A DNA stretch of 42,203 bases from Longimicrobium sp. (GTDB taxonomy: Bacteria > Gemmatimonadota > Gemmatimonadetes > Longimicrobiales > Longimicrobiaceae), in assembly GCA_036389795.1 (NCBI GenBank), contig DASVWD010000191.1, positions 1 to 42,203 of the forward strand. The letters are read 5' to 3'. Below, piece by piece: positions 19,183 through 27,071 of this stretch. Under the pieces are notes generated by a model. The model had not been told where the DNA came from, did not search any database, and saw only the letters and a program-made list of their open reading frames with translations. Position 1 is the stretch's first letter, and each line of letters opens with the position of its first letter. Both the position numbers and the translations under genes were made by a program.

Positions 19183-20889
19183 ATGACGGACGCCTTCCCT
19201 CCCTTTTCCGCGGCCGCGCGCCACGCGCACCGGCGCGCCCTCGCGGAGGGGACGTGGGACCTGCTGGTGGTGGGCGGCGGGGTCACCGGCGCGGCCGCCG
19301 CGCGCGACGCCGCCGGGCGGGGCCTGCGGGTGGCGCTGGTGGAGGCGGGCGACTTCGCCCGGGGCACCAGCAGCCGCTCCTCGCGGCTGATCCACGGCGG
19401 CCTGCGCTACCTGGAGAGCTTCGAGCTGCGCCTGGTGTTCGAGGCCAGCGCCGAGCGCCGCCGCCTGCTGGAGCTGGCGCCGCACCTGGTGCACCCCCTC
19501 GCCTTCCTCTTCCCCGTCTTCCGCGGCGGCCCCACGGGGCTCTGGAAGCTGCAGGCGGGGATGTGGCTCTACGACGCCCTCGCCCTCTTCCGCAACATCT
19601 CCTGGCATCGCATGCTGGGCCCCGAGGGTGTCCGCCGCGAGGAGCCGGGCTTACGCGCCGACGGCCTGCTGGGCGCCGCCCTCTACCACGACGCCTCGGT
19701 GGACGACGCGCGGCTCACCCTGGCCAACGCGCGCGGCGCGCACGAGGCCGGCGCGGCGGTCGTCCCCCACGCCGAGGTCGTCGAGTTCATCAAAGACGGC
19801 GGCGTCGTGCGCGGCGCCCGCGTCCGCGACCGGCTGGACCCGGCGGCGGAGGCGTTCGAGGTCCGCGCGCGCGTGGTCATGAACGCCACCGGCCCCTGGA
19901 GCGACGCCCTGCGCCGCCTGGCCGACCCCGCCGCCCCCGCGCGGCTGCGGCCGACGAAAGGCGTGCACGTGATGCTGCGGCGCGAGCGGGTGGGAAACCG
20001 GCACGCCATCACCTTCCAGTCGCCGCGGGACGGGCGGGTGATGTTCGTCCTCCCCTGGGGCGGGCACACCTACGTGGGCACCACCGACACCGACTACGCC
20101 GGCTCGCCCGCCGACGTGCGTGCCGAGCCCGAGGACGTGCGCTACCTGCTGGACTCGGCGAACTCGATCTTCCCCTCCGCGCGGCTCACCGAGGCGGACG
20201 TGGTGAGCACCTGGGCCGGGATCCGCCCCCTGCTCGCCCCGCAGCGCCGCGCGAGCGAGGGGCTCTCCGCCGGCGCCACCTCGCGCGAGCACGAGATCTG
20301 GTGGGACAAGTCCGGCCTGCTGAACATCGCCGGCGGCAAGCTCACCACGTACCGCGTGATGGCCGAGCAGGTGGTCGACCGCGCCGCGCGGCGGCTGCGC
20401 GAGCGGCACGGCGTGGAGAGCGGCGTCTCCCCCACGGCCGACCTCCCCCTCCCCGGCGCCCCGCGCGAGCCGTGGGATGCGTTCCGCGCCCGCGTCGCCC
20501 GCGAGGCCGCGGAGCTGGGGATCGGCGAGGACGTGGCCGCTCGCCTGGCGCGCGCCTACGGCGAGGACGCCGACGCGCTGCTGGCCGCCGTCCGCGCCGA
20601 CCGCGCCCTGGGCGGGCGCATCGTCGAGGGCCAGCCCTACGTCTGGGCCGAGGTCCCCCACGCCGTCCGCGCCGAGATGGCGCTCACGCTGGAAGACCTG
20701 CTCGCGCGCCGCCTCCACCTCTTCCTGGAGGCGCCCGACGGCGCCCTCTCCGCCGCCCGCGCCGTGGCCGGGCGGATGGCGCGCGAGGAGGGGATCGGGT
20801 GGGACGCGGCGGAGGTCGAGCGGCAGGTCGCGGCGTACCGGAAGGCGGTGGAGGCGACGCGCAGCTTCGCGCCGGAGCCCGCGCCGTGA
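19183..20889 (+). CDS. glpD: Aerobic glycerol-3-phosphate dehydrogenase
   Basis: FAD enzyme oxidising sn-glycerol-3-phosphate to dihydroxyacetone phosphate and passing electrons to the quinone pool. 568 residues. It has the dinucleotide-binding GGGVTG (31-36) after a beta strand, the GlpD signature GTSSRSSRLIHGGLRYL (61-77), LPWGGHTYVGTTDTDY in the middle and WAGIRPLL further on, then the C-terminal helical domain. glpK and glpF are not in the window. Because it feeds quinone, it works in parallel with the Complex I encoded beside it, but no shared regulation is visible. Confidence 0.95.
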   Translation: MTDAFPPFSAAARHAHRRALAEGTWDLLVVGGGVTGAAAARDAAGRGLRVALVEAGDFARGTSSRSSRLIHGGLRYLESFELRLVFEASAERRRLLELAPHLVHPLAFLFPVFRGGPTGLWKLQAGMWLYDALALFRNISWHRMLGPEGVRREEPGLRADGLLGAALYHDASVDDARLTLANARGAHEAGAAVVPHAEVVEFIKDGGVVRGARVRDRLDPAAEAFEVRARVVMNATGPWSDALRRLADPAAPARLRPTKGVHVMLRRERVGNRHAITFQSPRDGRVMFVLPWGGHTYVGTTDTDYAGSPADVRAEPEDVRYLLDSANSIFPSARLTEADVVSTWAGIRPLLAPQRRASEGLSAGATSREHEIWWDKSGLLNIAGGKLTTYRVMAEQVVDRAARRLRERHGVESGVSPTADLPLPGAPREPWDAFRARVAREAAELGIGEDVAARLARAYGEDADALLAAVRADRALGGRIVEGQPYVWAEVPHAVRAEMALTLEDLLARRLHLFLEAPDGALSAARAVAGRMAREEGIGWDAAEVERQVAAYRKAVEATRSFAPEPAP

Positions 20890-21269
20890 GGACGCAGACC
20901 ACTCGTCGGCGCCGACGAGCGCTCGTCTTTCTGACGCTGGCGGCGACGCTCCTCCTTGCCGCGTGCGATCCGCCCGGCAAGGGTCCGAAGGCGGAGCGCG
21001 GCTACCGGCGCGCGGACCCGGTGATGCAGGCGCTCGCGGCGTATCGCGCCGCCCAGGGCGCCTATCCCGCCGCGCTCGCGGAGCTGGTTCCCCGCTACCT
21101 GGCCGCGCACGCGCTCGCCGTCCCCCGCCGGGAGCAGGAGGCCTACCCGCTCGAGTACAGGCGGACCGCGAACGGGTACGAGCTGTCGTTCCGCTACGTG
21201 GGTCCGGGGATGAACGAGTGCACCTACCGGGTGCCGCCGGGCGAGTGGGAGTGCGGGGGCTACTTCTGA
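20886..21269 (+). CDS. Lipoprotein overlapping glpD, unknown function
   Basis: The GTG start at 20886 overlaps the glpD stop by 4 nt (GTGA). The 127-residue product has a strongly basic N-terminus, a hydrophobic stretch and a lipobox LLAAC with Cys27. The mature part has PVMQALAAYRAAQGAYPAAL followed by LVPRYL, a helix-plus-segment pattern also seen in the periplasmic part of type II secretion pseudopilins, then a C-terminal region with two Cys (EC and WEC) that may form a disulfide. No recognised enzyme motif. The coupling to glpD is seen; a functional link is not shown. Confidence 0.75.
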   Translation: MRTQTTRRRRRALVFLTLAATLLLAACDPPGKGPKAERGYRRADPVMQALAAYRAAQGAYPAALAELVPRYLAAHALAVPRREQEAYPLEYRRTANGYELSFRYVGPGMNECTYRVPPGEWECGGYF

Positions 21270-21302
21270 CGGCCGGGCGACGCCGCCCGCGCGCACGCCG
21301 CC

Positions 21303-21331
21303 TTGTAGAGCGGCCCGGCGCGCCGTAGACT
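21303..21331 (+). promoter_or_regulatory. Promoter of the potassium channel gene
   Basis: TTGTAG (21303-21308), 17-nt spacer, TAGACT (21326-21331). A short hairpin GCTCCC/GGGAGC (21342-21358) falls in the predicted leader just before the GTG start. Confidence 0.45.
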
Positions 21332-21375
21332 CCGCGCACGGGCTCCCGCGCCGGGAGCGCCTCCACTCCGCCCGA

Positions 21376-22536
21376 GTGCCCACGCGAGCCCACGTGCCGC
21401 CGCGAGAGCGCCGCTCCCTCCCCCTCGAGCCCCTGCCCGGCGGCACGCCCCTCCGGCGGCGGCGCCCGCCGAGGCAGCCCGCGCGCGCGCCTTCTCCCCT
21501 CCCGCTGCCGCACCGCTTCCGGACCGCGCTGGCGGACCCCGTGCGGCAGTTCCAGTTCTCGCTCCTGCTGCTGGTGCTGCTGCTCTGCTTCGGGACGGTG
21601 GGGTACCACGTGCTGGAGCGGATGGGGTGGCTCAACGCGGCCTACATGACCATCATCACGGTGGCCACCGTGGGCTACGGGGAGGTGCACCCCCTGAGCC
21701 AGGCGGGGCGCGTCTTCACGATGATGCTGATCGTGCTGGGGGTGGGGATCGGCGCCTGGGCCGCCAGCAACGCCGTGGAGGTGATGCTCGGGCAGACGCT
21801 CTGGACCAGCGTGCAGAGGCGAAGGATGAGACAGTCGCTCGCGGGGCTGCGCGACCACTACGTGATCTGCGGGCACGGCCGGCTCGGCACCCGCATCGTG
21901 CGCGACCTGATGGCCCGCGGCGAGCCGTTCGTGGTGATCGACTGGTCGCAGGCCCTGGAGGAGATGTTCCTGGCCGAGGGGATCACCCACCTGATCGGCG
22001 ACGCCACCCAGGACGAGGTGCTGAAGACGGCTCGGGTGGAGCACGCCCGCGGGCTGGTGGCGGCGCTCGACTCCGACGCCAGCAACGTACTGGCCGTGCT
22101 CACCGCGCGGGGGATGAACCCGCACCTGCTGGTCGTGGCCCGCGCCAACTCCGAGGCCTCCGAGCCCAAGCTGCGCCGCGCCGGCGCCGACCGCGTGGTC
22201 ACCCCCGACGCCATCGGCGGGCACCGCCTGGCGCTGGCGCTGCTCCGGCCGGCGGTGCACGACCTCTTCAACGAGATCTTCAGCTTCGGCGTCGAGATCT
22301 CGGTCGACGTGGGTCAGGTCACCGTCCCCGAAGACTCGCCCTTCGCCGGGCAGACGGTGGCCGGGTGCGACCTCAGGCGCCTGCGCAACGTGAGCATCCT
22401 GGCCATCCGCGAGCCCGACGGCGGCTTCACCTTGAACCCCGACGCCCAGCGCGTCATCCACCCCGGCGAGACGCTGATCCTGATCGGCCCCGCCGAGGCG
22501 GTGTACGAGCTGGAGGCGATGTACAGCCGCGAGTAG
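21376..22536 (+). CDS. Two-TM potassium channel with RCK (TrkA-N/TrkA-C) domains
   Basis: 386 residues. A Pro/Arg-rich cytosolic N-terminus (1-55) is followed by a first helix (about 60-78), a pore helix with selectivity filter TVGYG (98-102), a second helix (about 113-135), then a Rossmann RCK_N domain starting HYVICGHGRLGTRIV (161-175) with GxGxxG, and a C-terminal RCK_C-like domain from about 300. This is the MthK/Kch plan of a ligand-gated K+ channel. The start GTG at 21376 is the first in frame after the promoter; a start further downstream within the Pro/Arg region is possible. Confidence 0.9.
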   Translation: MPTRAHVPPRERRSLPLEPLPGGTPLRRRRPPRQPARAPSPLPLPHRFRTALADPVRQFQFSLLLLVLLLCFGTVGYHVLERMGWLNAAYMTIITVATVGYGEVHPLSQAGRVFTMMLIVLGVGIGAWAASNAVEVMLGQTLWTSVQRRRMRQSLAGLRDHYVICGHGRLGTRIVRDLMARGEPFVVIDWSQALEEMFLAEGITHLIGDATQDEVLKTARVEHARGLVAALDSDASNVLAVLTARGMNPHLLVVARANSEASEPKLRRAGADRVVTPDAIGGHRLALALLRPAVHDLFNEIFSFGVEISVDVGQVTVPEDSPFAGQTVAGCDLRRLRNVSILAIREPDGGFTLNPDAQRVIHPGETLILIGPAEAVYELEAMYSRE

Positions 22537-22566
22537 CCCGACGCTCCTTCGATCCAGGAGGGCACG

Positions 22567-22941
22567 ATGGCGGACCGGCAGCCGCCCCGCACCCGCGCGG
22601 AGGCCGAGGCGAAGGCGAAACGGGTCGTGGACCGCTGGGCGGCCACGGCGTACCTGACCGGCTGGCTCCCCGGCGCGGCGCTCGCCCTCACCGCGGCCGA
22701 CATGGTGATGATCCGCCAGGTGGCCGCCGCGTTCGGCGTGGCGCGGTTCGACGAGGAGGCAGTGAAGGGGCACCTGCGCGGCCTGGCCGCGAGCGGCTTC
22801 GGCGCCGTCGCGGCCGAGCTCATGGGCACGGTGCCGGTGGTGGGGTGGATCATGAAGAGCGGGACGCTGGGGGTGAAGGCGAAGGCGCTCGGGCAGGCCG
22901 TCATCGACTACTTCCGCGAGCGCAGCCCCCTCCCCGGGTGA
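22567..22941 (+). CDS. Small DUF697-like protein
   Basis: 124 residues. A charged N-terminal helix (1-25) precedes two hydrophobic segments around 28-45 (LTGWLPGAALALTAADMVMI) and 75-97 (GAVAAELMGTVPVVGWIMKS). The pairing of GxxPG...AxDMxMI with a second GxxPVVGW segment is reminiscent of DUF697, a membrane-associating domain usually attached to small GTPase domains. No GTPase is nearby. Starts 30 nt after the channel gene and is probably co-transcribed. Function unknown. Confidence 0.65.
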   Translation: MADRQPPRTRAEAEAKAKRVVDRWAATAYLTGWLPGAALALTAADMVMIRQVAAAFGVARFDEEAVKGHLRGLAASGFGAVAAELMGTVPVVGWIMKSGTLGVKAKALGQAVIDYFRERSPLPG

Positions 22942-22989
22942 GCCCCGCGGGAGCGCGGCAGGCCGGCGAAGAAATCCCGAACAGAACCC

Positions 22990-23018
22990 TTGACAGCCCG
23001 GCGGCGGCTCGTTAGTTT
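22990..23018 (+). promoter_or_regulatory. Promoter of the structured RNA
   Basis: A perfect -35 TTGACA (22990-22995), 17-nt spacer, -10 TAGTTT (23013-23018). No plus-strand protein gene lies downstream, which points to a non-coding product. Confidence 0.6.
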
Positions 23019-23024
23019 CCGTCC

Positions 23025-23131
23025 AGATCGCCGCACGGGCTTCCGGGCGGCTCCAGGCCAAAGGTTCCTCCCCGGTGACAAGAACCCAAGGGGTTCTCCC
23101 TGCTTCGGCAGGGTAGCCGGGGAGGTCGCTT
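23025..23131 (+). ncRNA. Candidate structured non-coding RNA, three-way junction
   Basis: After the promoter at 22990-23018 the sequence folds by eye into hairpin 1 (GCCGC/GCGGC at 23030-23034/23047-23051 with an inner CGG/CCG) and a three-way junction closed by nine perfect pairs, CCTCCCCGG (23067-23075) with CCGGGGAGG (23117-23125). Inside it, AGAACCC/GGGTTCT (23081-23087/23091-23097) is followed directly by CCCTGC/GCAGGG capped with UUCG (23098-23113). The C(UUCG)G tetraloop exists only on the plus strand, which argues for plus-strand transcription. It matches no riboswitch, SRP, 6S or tmRNA signature I know. The 3' end is uncertain and no clear U tract follows. Part of the structure could instead end the convergent DUF3800 transcript. 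Confidence 0.5.
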
Positions 23132-23133
23132 TC

Positions 23134-23802
23134 CTACCCTCCCCCGATCTCCCCCAGCGCCTCGTACTCGCCCCGGATCCAGGGGCGGATCAGCTCGTAC
23201 GACCTCCCGTCGCCGCGGTGCCACTTGCGCTGCACGGCCCAGGTGCAGTAGTCCACCACCTGCAGCAGCGCGTGCGCCGCCGAGGTGTGGTGCACCACCG
23301 AGAACGGGCGTGCGCCCAGCGTGTTGCGGATGGCGCTCTTGATCGACTTCTCCGCGGCGTTGCGGTGGCGCTGCAGCGGGAGCCGGTCGGTGACCACCAC
23401 CAGCCGCTCGCCGCCGTCCGCGTGGCGGCGCAGCACGGCGTCGAGCAGCGCCGGCGCCAGGCACGAGTAGAACTCGAGCGGGTCGTGCAGCTCGGCGCGC
23501 ATGCGGCGCTTGTCGGCCACCAGCACGTCCAGCTCGAAGCCGCCGACCTCGGTGATGCGCGCGAAGACGCGGCTGCGCACCGCCTGCGTGTCCTCGGCCG
23601 CGTGGAAGCACTCCAGCTCCAGCCCTTCCCCCAGCATCTGGTAGCGCAGCTCCGTGAGCGCCACGGTGAGCGGCGCGGGGTCGGCCGTGCTCAGCACGCC
23701 GAAGAGGTAGTACCTCGACCCGTTGGGCGAGAAGTCGAGGTTCCCCGACTCGTCGAAGAAGAGGCAGGTGGGCACGGTCGGGAGCGTCGCGCGGGCGGGC
23801 AC
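23134..23802 (-). CDS. DUF3800 family protein (putative RNase H-like nuclease)
   Basis: 222 residues. The N-terminal CLFFDESGNLDF matches the acidic F-x-DESG motif that opens DUF3800, with later ALLQVVDYCTWAVQRKW matching its C-terminal Q-x-x-D motif; the Asp/Glu residues suggest an RNase H-like metal site. The family is common in accessory and mobile regions, and its biochemical role is not settled. The GTG at 23802 is the furthest upstream start; a GTG just before the DESG motif is also possible. It ends within the shoulder of the structured RNA on the opposite strand. Confidence 0.75.
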   Translation of the reverse strand: MPARATLPTVPTCLFFDESGNLDFSPNGSRYYLFGVLSTADPAPLTVALTELRYQMLGEGLELECFHAAEDTQAVRSRVFARITEVGGFELDVLVADKRRMRAELHDPLEFYSCLAPALLDAVLRRHADGGERLVVVTDRLPLQRHRNAAEKSIKSAIRNTLGARPFSVVHHTSAAHALLQVVDYCTWAVQRKWHRGDGRSYELIRPWIRGEYEALGEIGGG

Positions 23803-23864
23803 CGCTCCCGCGTGGATTCAGGCCGGGGGATGGATCTGCATCTTAAGGATCGAAACGGACGGGT

Positions 23865-23893
23865 AAAATGGACGTGCCGCACGGCGGCGTCAA
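23865..23893 (-). promoter_or_regulatory. Possible promoter of the DUF3800 gene
   Basis: On the minus strand TTGACG (complement of 23888-23893), 17-nt spacer, CATTTT (complement of 23865-23870). The -10 is imperfect. It lies in the only AT-richer stretch near the gene. Confidence 0.35.
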
Positions 23894-23908
23894 GGGGGAC
23901 GGCGGCGG

Positions 23909-24625
23909 CTAGTCTTCGTTCGGCCCGAGCAGGCGCCCGTCGTCGCCGCCGTCGCGCGGGGCGGCGGCGCGCTGGCGCAGGCCCGCGGCGAGCGAGGGCG
24001 CCAGGGCGGGACAGGCGGCGAGTTCCAGCACCGCCTCGCGCGTGCGGAGCACGTACATCGCCCGGTTGGCGCGCGCGACGGTCCACTCCGGGTGCGGGCG
24101 CTCCAGCAACCCGAACTCGTCGCCCGGCGCGACGGCTCCCTCGTCGAGGACGCGCAGGTACCAGCCGGTGCGGCCGGTGGCCTGGACGCGCGCGGAGAGG
24201 TCCTTGCGCCGCCAGCGCCGCGCGATCTTCCAGCAGGGGATGCGCGGCTGCGAGACCTGCACCCTCGCCCCGCCGACCGCGTAGACGTCGCCCAGGCAGA
24301 CGCTCCCCTCGTCCAGCCCCGCGACGGTGAAGTTCTCGCCGAAGGCGCCGAACGGCATCTCCACCCCCAGCTCGGCGCGCCAGAGCGGGTAGTGCGCGGC
24401 GGCGTACGCCAGCACGGCCTTGTCGGGCCCGCCGTGGCTCTTCGTGTCGGCCTGGCGGTCGCCCGCCAGGTTGGCGCGCCCGAGCCACACCGGCCCCGCG
24501 ACGGGCTCCTTGAAGAACGCCGTGGTCCACGCACGGTCCAGCGGCTCCCGCGCGCCCTCGTTCCCGTGCGTGCGCGGGAGGGCGACCTGGATCGACAGCA
24601 GGCGGATGGACGACAAGGGGATCAC
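23909..24625 (-). CDS. MOSC domain protein, YiiM-like
   Basis: 238 residues. It has the MOSC pattern of YiiM-type proteins: GRANLAGDRQADTKSHGGPD near residue 50, FGENFTVAGLDEG, then VQVSQPRIPCWKI with the conserved Cys. These proteins are linked to molybdenum-cofactor sulfur chemistry and detoxification of N-hydroxylated compounds; the exact substrate is open. The GTG at 24625 overlaps the stop of the preceding gene (GTGA), which favours it over an in-frame TTG three codons later. A C-terminal helical extension with Asp/Gly-rich tail follows. Confidence 0.85.
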   Translation of the reverse strand: MIPLSSIRLLSIQVALPRTHGNEGAREPLDRAWTTAFFKEPVAGPVWLGRANLAGDRQADTKSHGGPDKAVLAYAAAHYPLWRAELGVEMPFGAFGENFTVAGLDEGSVCLGDVYAVGGARVQVSQPRIPCWKIARRWRRKDLSARVQATGRTGWYLRVLDEGAVAPGDEFGLLERPHPEWTVARANRAMYVLRTREAVLELAACPALAPSLAAGLRQRAAAPRDGGDDGRLLGPNED

Positions 24626-25068
24626 CCGGGGCAGGAAGGGGCCGCGGACGCGTTCCGCGCGGCGGCGAGCCGCGCCCCGCGCCCGGCACGAAGGCGGGAT
24701 AGCGACGGGAACGGCTCCATGCAGAGGCTCGTCCACAGCCGCCCGTCTTCGCGATGGCGGGCGTGGACGCGGTAGGTGCGGCCCACGCGGAAGGGAACGC
24801 CGCAGTCGCCGCCGCCCAGCCACGTGCGGACGACCACGGTTCGGCCGCGGCCGCCCTTCAGCCAGCGGTGCACGGTGAAGGCGACCACCCGCTCCGGGAG
24901 CCCGTGCGCCCCCCGGACAACGCGCGCCGACGCCACCCGGCCCGCGAAGACGGCGTGCGCGCGGCCCATGGCCTCGACCTCGTCGCGAGGTCCCACGCAC
25001 GAACAGGCGAGCAGCTTCGCCGGCGCCGCGAGCGAGGCGGCGAGGAGGATCCCGGCCAGGAGCTTCAT
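24622..25068 (-). CDS. Exported NTR/TIMP-like domain protein
   Basis: 148 residues with a signal peptide (1-21) ending just before Cys22. The mature protein begins CSCVGPRDEVEAM followed by AHAVFAGRV, the arrangement of bacterial netrin-like/TIMP-like domains, in which an N-terminal C-x-C opens an OB-fold stabilised by disulfides; further Cys occur in GGGDCGVPF and SLCMEPF. The residues before Cys22 (LLA) are a poor lipobox, so I read it as signal peptidase I-type secretion, with a lipoprotein as alternative. Overlaps both neighbours by 4 nt, so it is part of a coupled operon. Function unknown. Confidence 0.75.
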   Translation of the reverse strand: MKLLAGILLAASLAAPAKLLACSCVGPRDEVEAMGRAHAVFAGRVASARVVRGAHGLPERVVAFTVHRWLKGGRGRTVVVRTWLGGGDCGVPFRVGRTYRVHARHREDGRLWTSLCMEPFPSLSRLRAGRGARLAAARNASAAPSCPG

Positions 25069-25307
25069 CCTTCTCCCTCCCCCGCCGCCGCGGCCCCGAC
25101 CGACTCCCCGCCCGGGGCCGGGACGTAGCCGATGCACCGCACCACGGGGATGCGCGGGTACTTCGGGAAGCGCGGGTCCACTTCCGAGAGCGTGCACAGG
25201 TAGAAGCGCGAGCCCTTGCGCGTCTCGACCACCTTCACGTTCGCGCAGGTCTCGCACAGCCCCGGGGGCGGGGGCGGCGAGGGCGGTGGGCGGAGCGGCG
25301 CCGCCAT
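25065..25307 (-). CDS. Small four-cysteine protein, unknown function
   Basis: 80 residues. Cys18 and Cys21 (CETC), Cys38 and Cys58 could bind a zinc ion. The core (RKGSRFYLCTLSEVDPRFPK, then RCIGY) looks like a conserved small-protein family of unknown role. Both termini are low complexity (Pro-rich N-terminus, Gly/Ala/Glu C-terminus). It starts immediately after the DUF2339 stop and overlaps the NTR gene. Confidence 0.7.
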   Translation of the reverse strand: MAAPLRPPPSPPPPPGLCETCANVKVVETRKGSRFYLCTLSEVDPRFPKYPRIPVVRCIGYVPAPGGESVGAAAAGEGEG

Positions 25308-27071
25308 CTACCGGGCCGGGGGCGCGTGGGGGCGCTTGTCGCCCTCCGCCGGGCGCCCGTCCTTCCACCAGTTCTGCAGCGTGTAGCTGAGCACCAGGAA
25401 CACCGAGCCGAAGCCGAGGAAGAGGAGCACGCGGAAGAGGGCGTGCAGCGCCGCCAGGTCCACCAGGAACAGCTTGGCGACGACCAGCAGGAGCGTGGCG
25501 AGCCCCGTCCGCTCCAGCACGGCGGAGCCGCGCTTGAGCCCCAGCAGCAGCAGCCCCAGCCCGTACGCGCACCAGGCGATGGTGGCGAACCCCTGCCCGC
25601 CCTCCAGCGGCGCCAGCCCGCGCCAGACCCACCCCAGCAGCCCCGCGTGCACGAAGTAGAGGTACGCCGTCCGCTCCCGCCGCGAGCGCACCAGGAACGC
25701 GGCGGCGAAGCCCACCAGCAGGACGGAGAGGTCCGCCAGCACGCGCGGCGCGTCGGTGTCGCCGTTCTCCACCAGGCGGAAGAGCATCCAGCCGGCCGCC
25801 GCGATGAACACCTTGTGCGCCAGCCACCGCGCCGGCACGCCGCCCCCGCGCGGCGCGACCACGTGCAGCGCCAGCGCCTGCGCGGCGAACGACACCAGCA
25901 GCGCGTCGCCGTCGAGCGCGGCCACGCACCCCACCGACAGCAGCAGCGAGGCGGTGAACAGGAGCGCCCGCGCGATGCGGTGGTCGGGGCGGTAGAGCGC
26001 CCACGCGGCGGCGGCGTACGCCCCGGCCACGGCGATCACCCACCACCCCCAGGCTTCGGGCTGCGGGTGCCAGACGGCCGCGCTGACCACGAGCGCCGCG
26101 TGCGGGGGGACGAGCGCCAGCGCGTACCAGTGCGCCGTCTCCAGGTGCTTCCAGTGGCGCTCGTGCCCGTGCTGCACACGGCGGTAATCGACGACGCGCT
26201 TCGCCAGCGGCAGCGCGCCGAGCGCCAGCCAGGCGAAGACGACGGCCGCCTGCACGCTCCAGGCGTCGGCGGGGACCAGACGCACCTCGGGGGCGTGGCG
26301 GGCGTAGACGAAGAGGAGCACCCAGCCGAAGCCGTGCGCCGTCCACAGCACCGTTCTCCAGCCGCGGTAGAGGTGCACGGCGGCCGTCCACGCCAGCACC
26401 AGCGAGGTGTAGAGGGCGAAGCCGCGCGGCGTGCCGTACGAGACGCCCAGGATCAGCGGCGTCCCCAGCCCGCCCACGGCGCCCAGGATCCCCAGCGCCG
26501 GCGAGCCGCGCCGGAGCGCCATCCCGAACGCCAGCCCCGTGATCCCCACCATCCCGGCGAAGGCGGCCAGGTAGCCGATCAGCCCGTAGAGGTGGAAGGC
26601 GGCCCAGCCGGTGGTGTACCACGCCGCGATCCCGCCGCCCGCCAGCACCGCGCCGAAGCCCCGCCGCTCGTCGAGCCGCAGGCCCGCCCCGAAGAGCACC
26701 GCCCCGGCGGCCGCGCCGATCGCCACGCGCACCGCGGGCGTGAGCCACCCCTGCTCGATCGAGTAGCGGAAGAGGAGCGCGATCCCCAGCAGCACCAGCG
26801 CGATCCCCAGCCGGTTGAGCCAGAGCTGCCCATCCCAGTTGATGCGCGCCGTCCACCCGGCCCGCCGCGCCTTCCGCCGGCGCGCCTCCGCCGCCGCGCC
26901 GGGAATCACGGGCGGTGCGGACGAAACCGCGTCCCGAGCCCGGGAAGGCGGTGCTTCCAGCGTCGCGGCGGGAGCGTCCGCGCGCGCGGCGAGCTGGCGC
27001 TGGAGGTCTTCCACCAGCCGCTCCAGGCGCTCCAGCCGGGCGTCCAGCGCTTCAGGATCCTGCGGATTCAT
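25308..27071 (-). CDS. DUF2339 polytopic membrane protein
   Basis: 587 residues. The N-terminal LDARLERLERLVEDLQRQL (9-27) is a short coiled coil, followed by a Pro/Ala linker, WDGQLWLNRLGIALVLLGIA and then many hydrophobic segments to the C-terminus with aromatic-rich loops. This is the layout of DUF2339 integral membrane proteins, whose function is unknown. The start overlaps the thioesterase gene by 20 nt. Confidence 0.85.
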   Translation of the reverse strand: MNPQDPEALDARLERLERLVEDLQRQLAARADAPAATLEAPPSRARDAVSSAPPVIPGAAAEARRRKARRAGWTARINWDGQLWLNRLGIALVLLGIALLFRYSIEQGWLTPAVRVAIGAAAGAVLFGAGLRLDERRGFGAVLAGGGIAAWYTTGWAAFHLYGLIGYLAAFAGMVGITGLAFGMALRRGSPALGILGAVGGLGTPLILGVSYGTPRGFALYTSLVLAWTAAVHLYRGWRTVLWTAHGFGWVLLFVYARHAPEVRLVPADAWSVQAAVVFAWLALGALPLAKRVVDYRRVQHGHERHWKHLETAHWYALALVPPHAALVVSAAVWHPQPEAWGWWVIAVAGAYAAAAWALYRPDHRIARALLFTASLLLSVGCVAALDGDALLVSFAAQALALHVVAPRGGGVPARWLAHKVFIAAAGWMLFRLVENGDTDAPRVLADLSVLLVGFAAAFLVRSRRERTAYLYFVHAGLLGWVWRGLAPLEGGQGFATIAWCAYGLGLLLLGLKRGSAVLERTGLATLLLVVAKLFLVDLAALHALFRVLLFLGFGSVFLVLSYTLQNWWKDGRPAEGDKRPHAPPAR

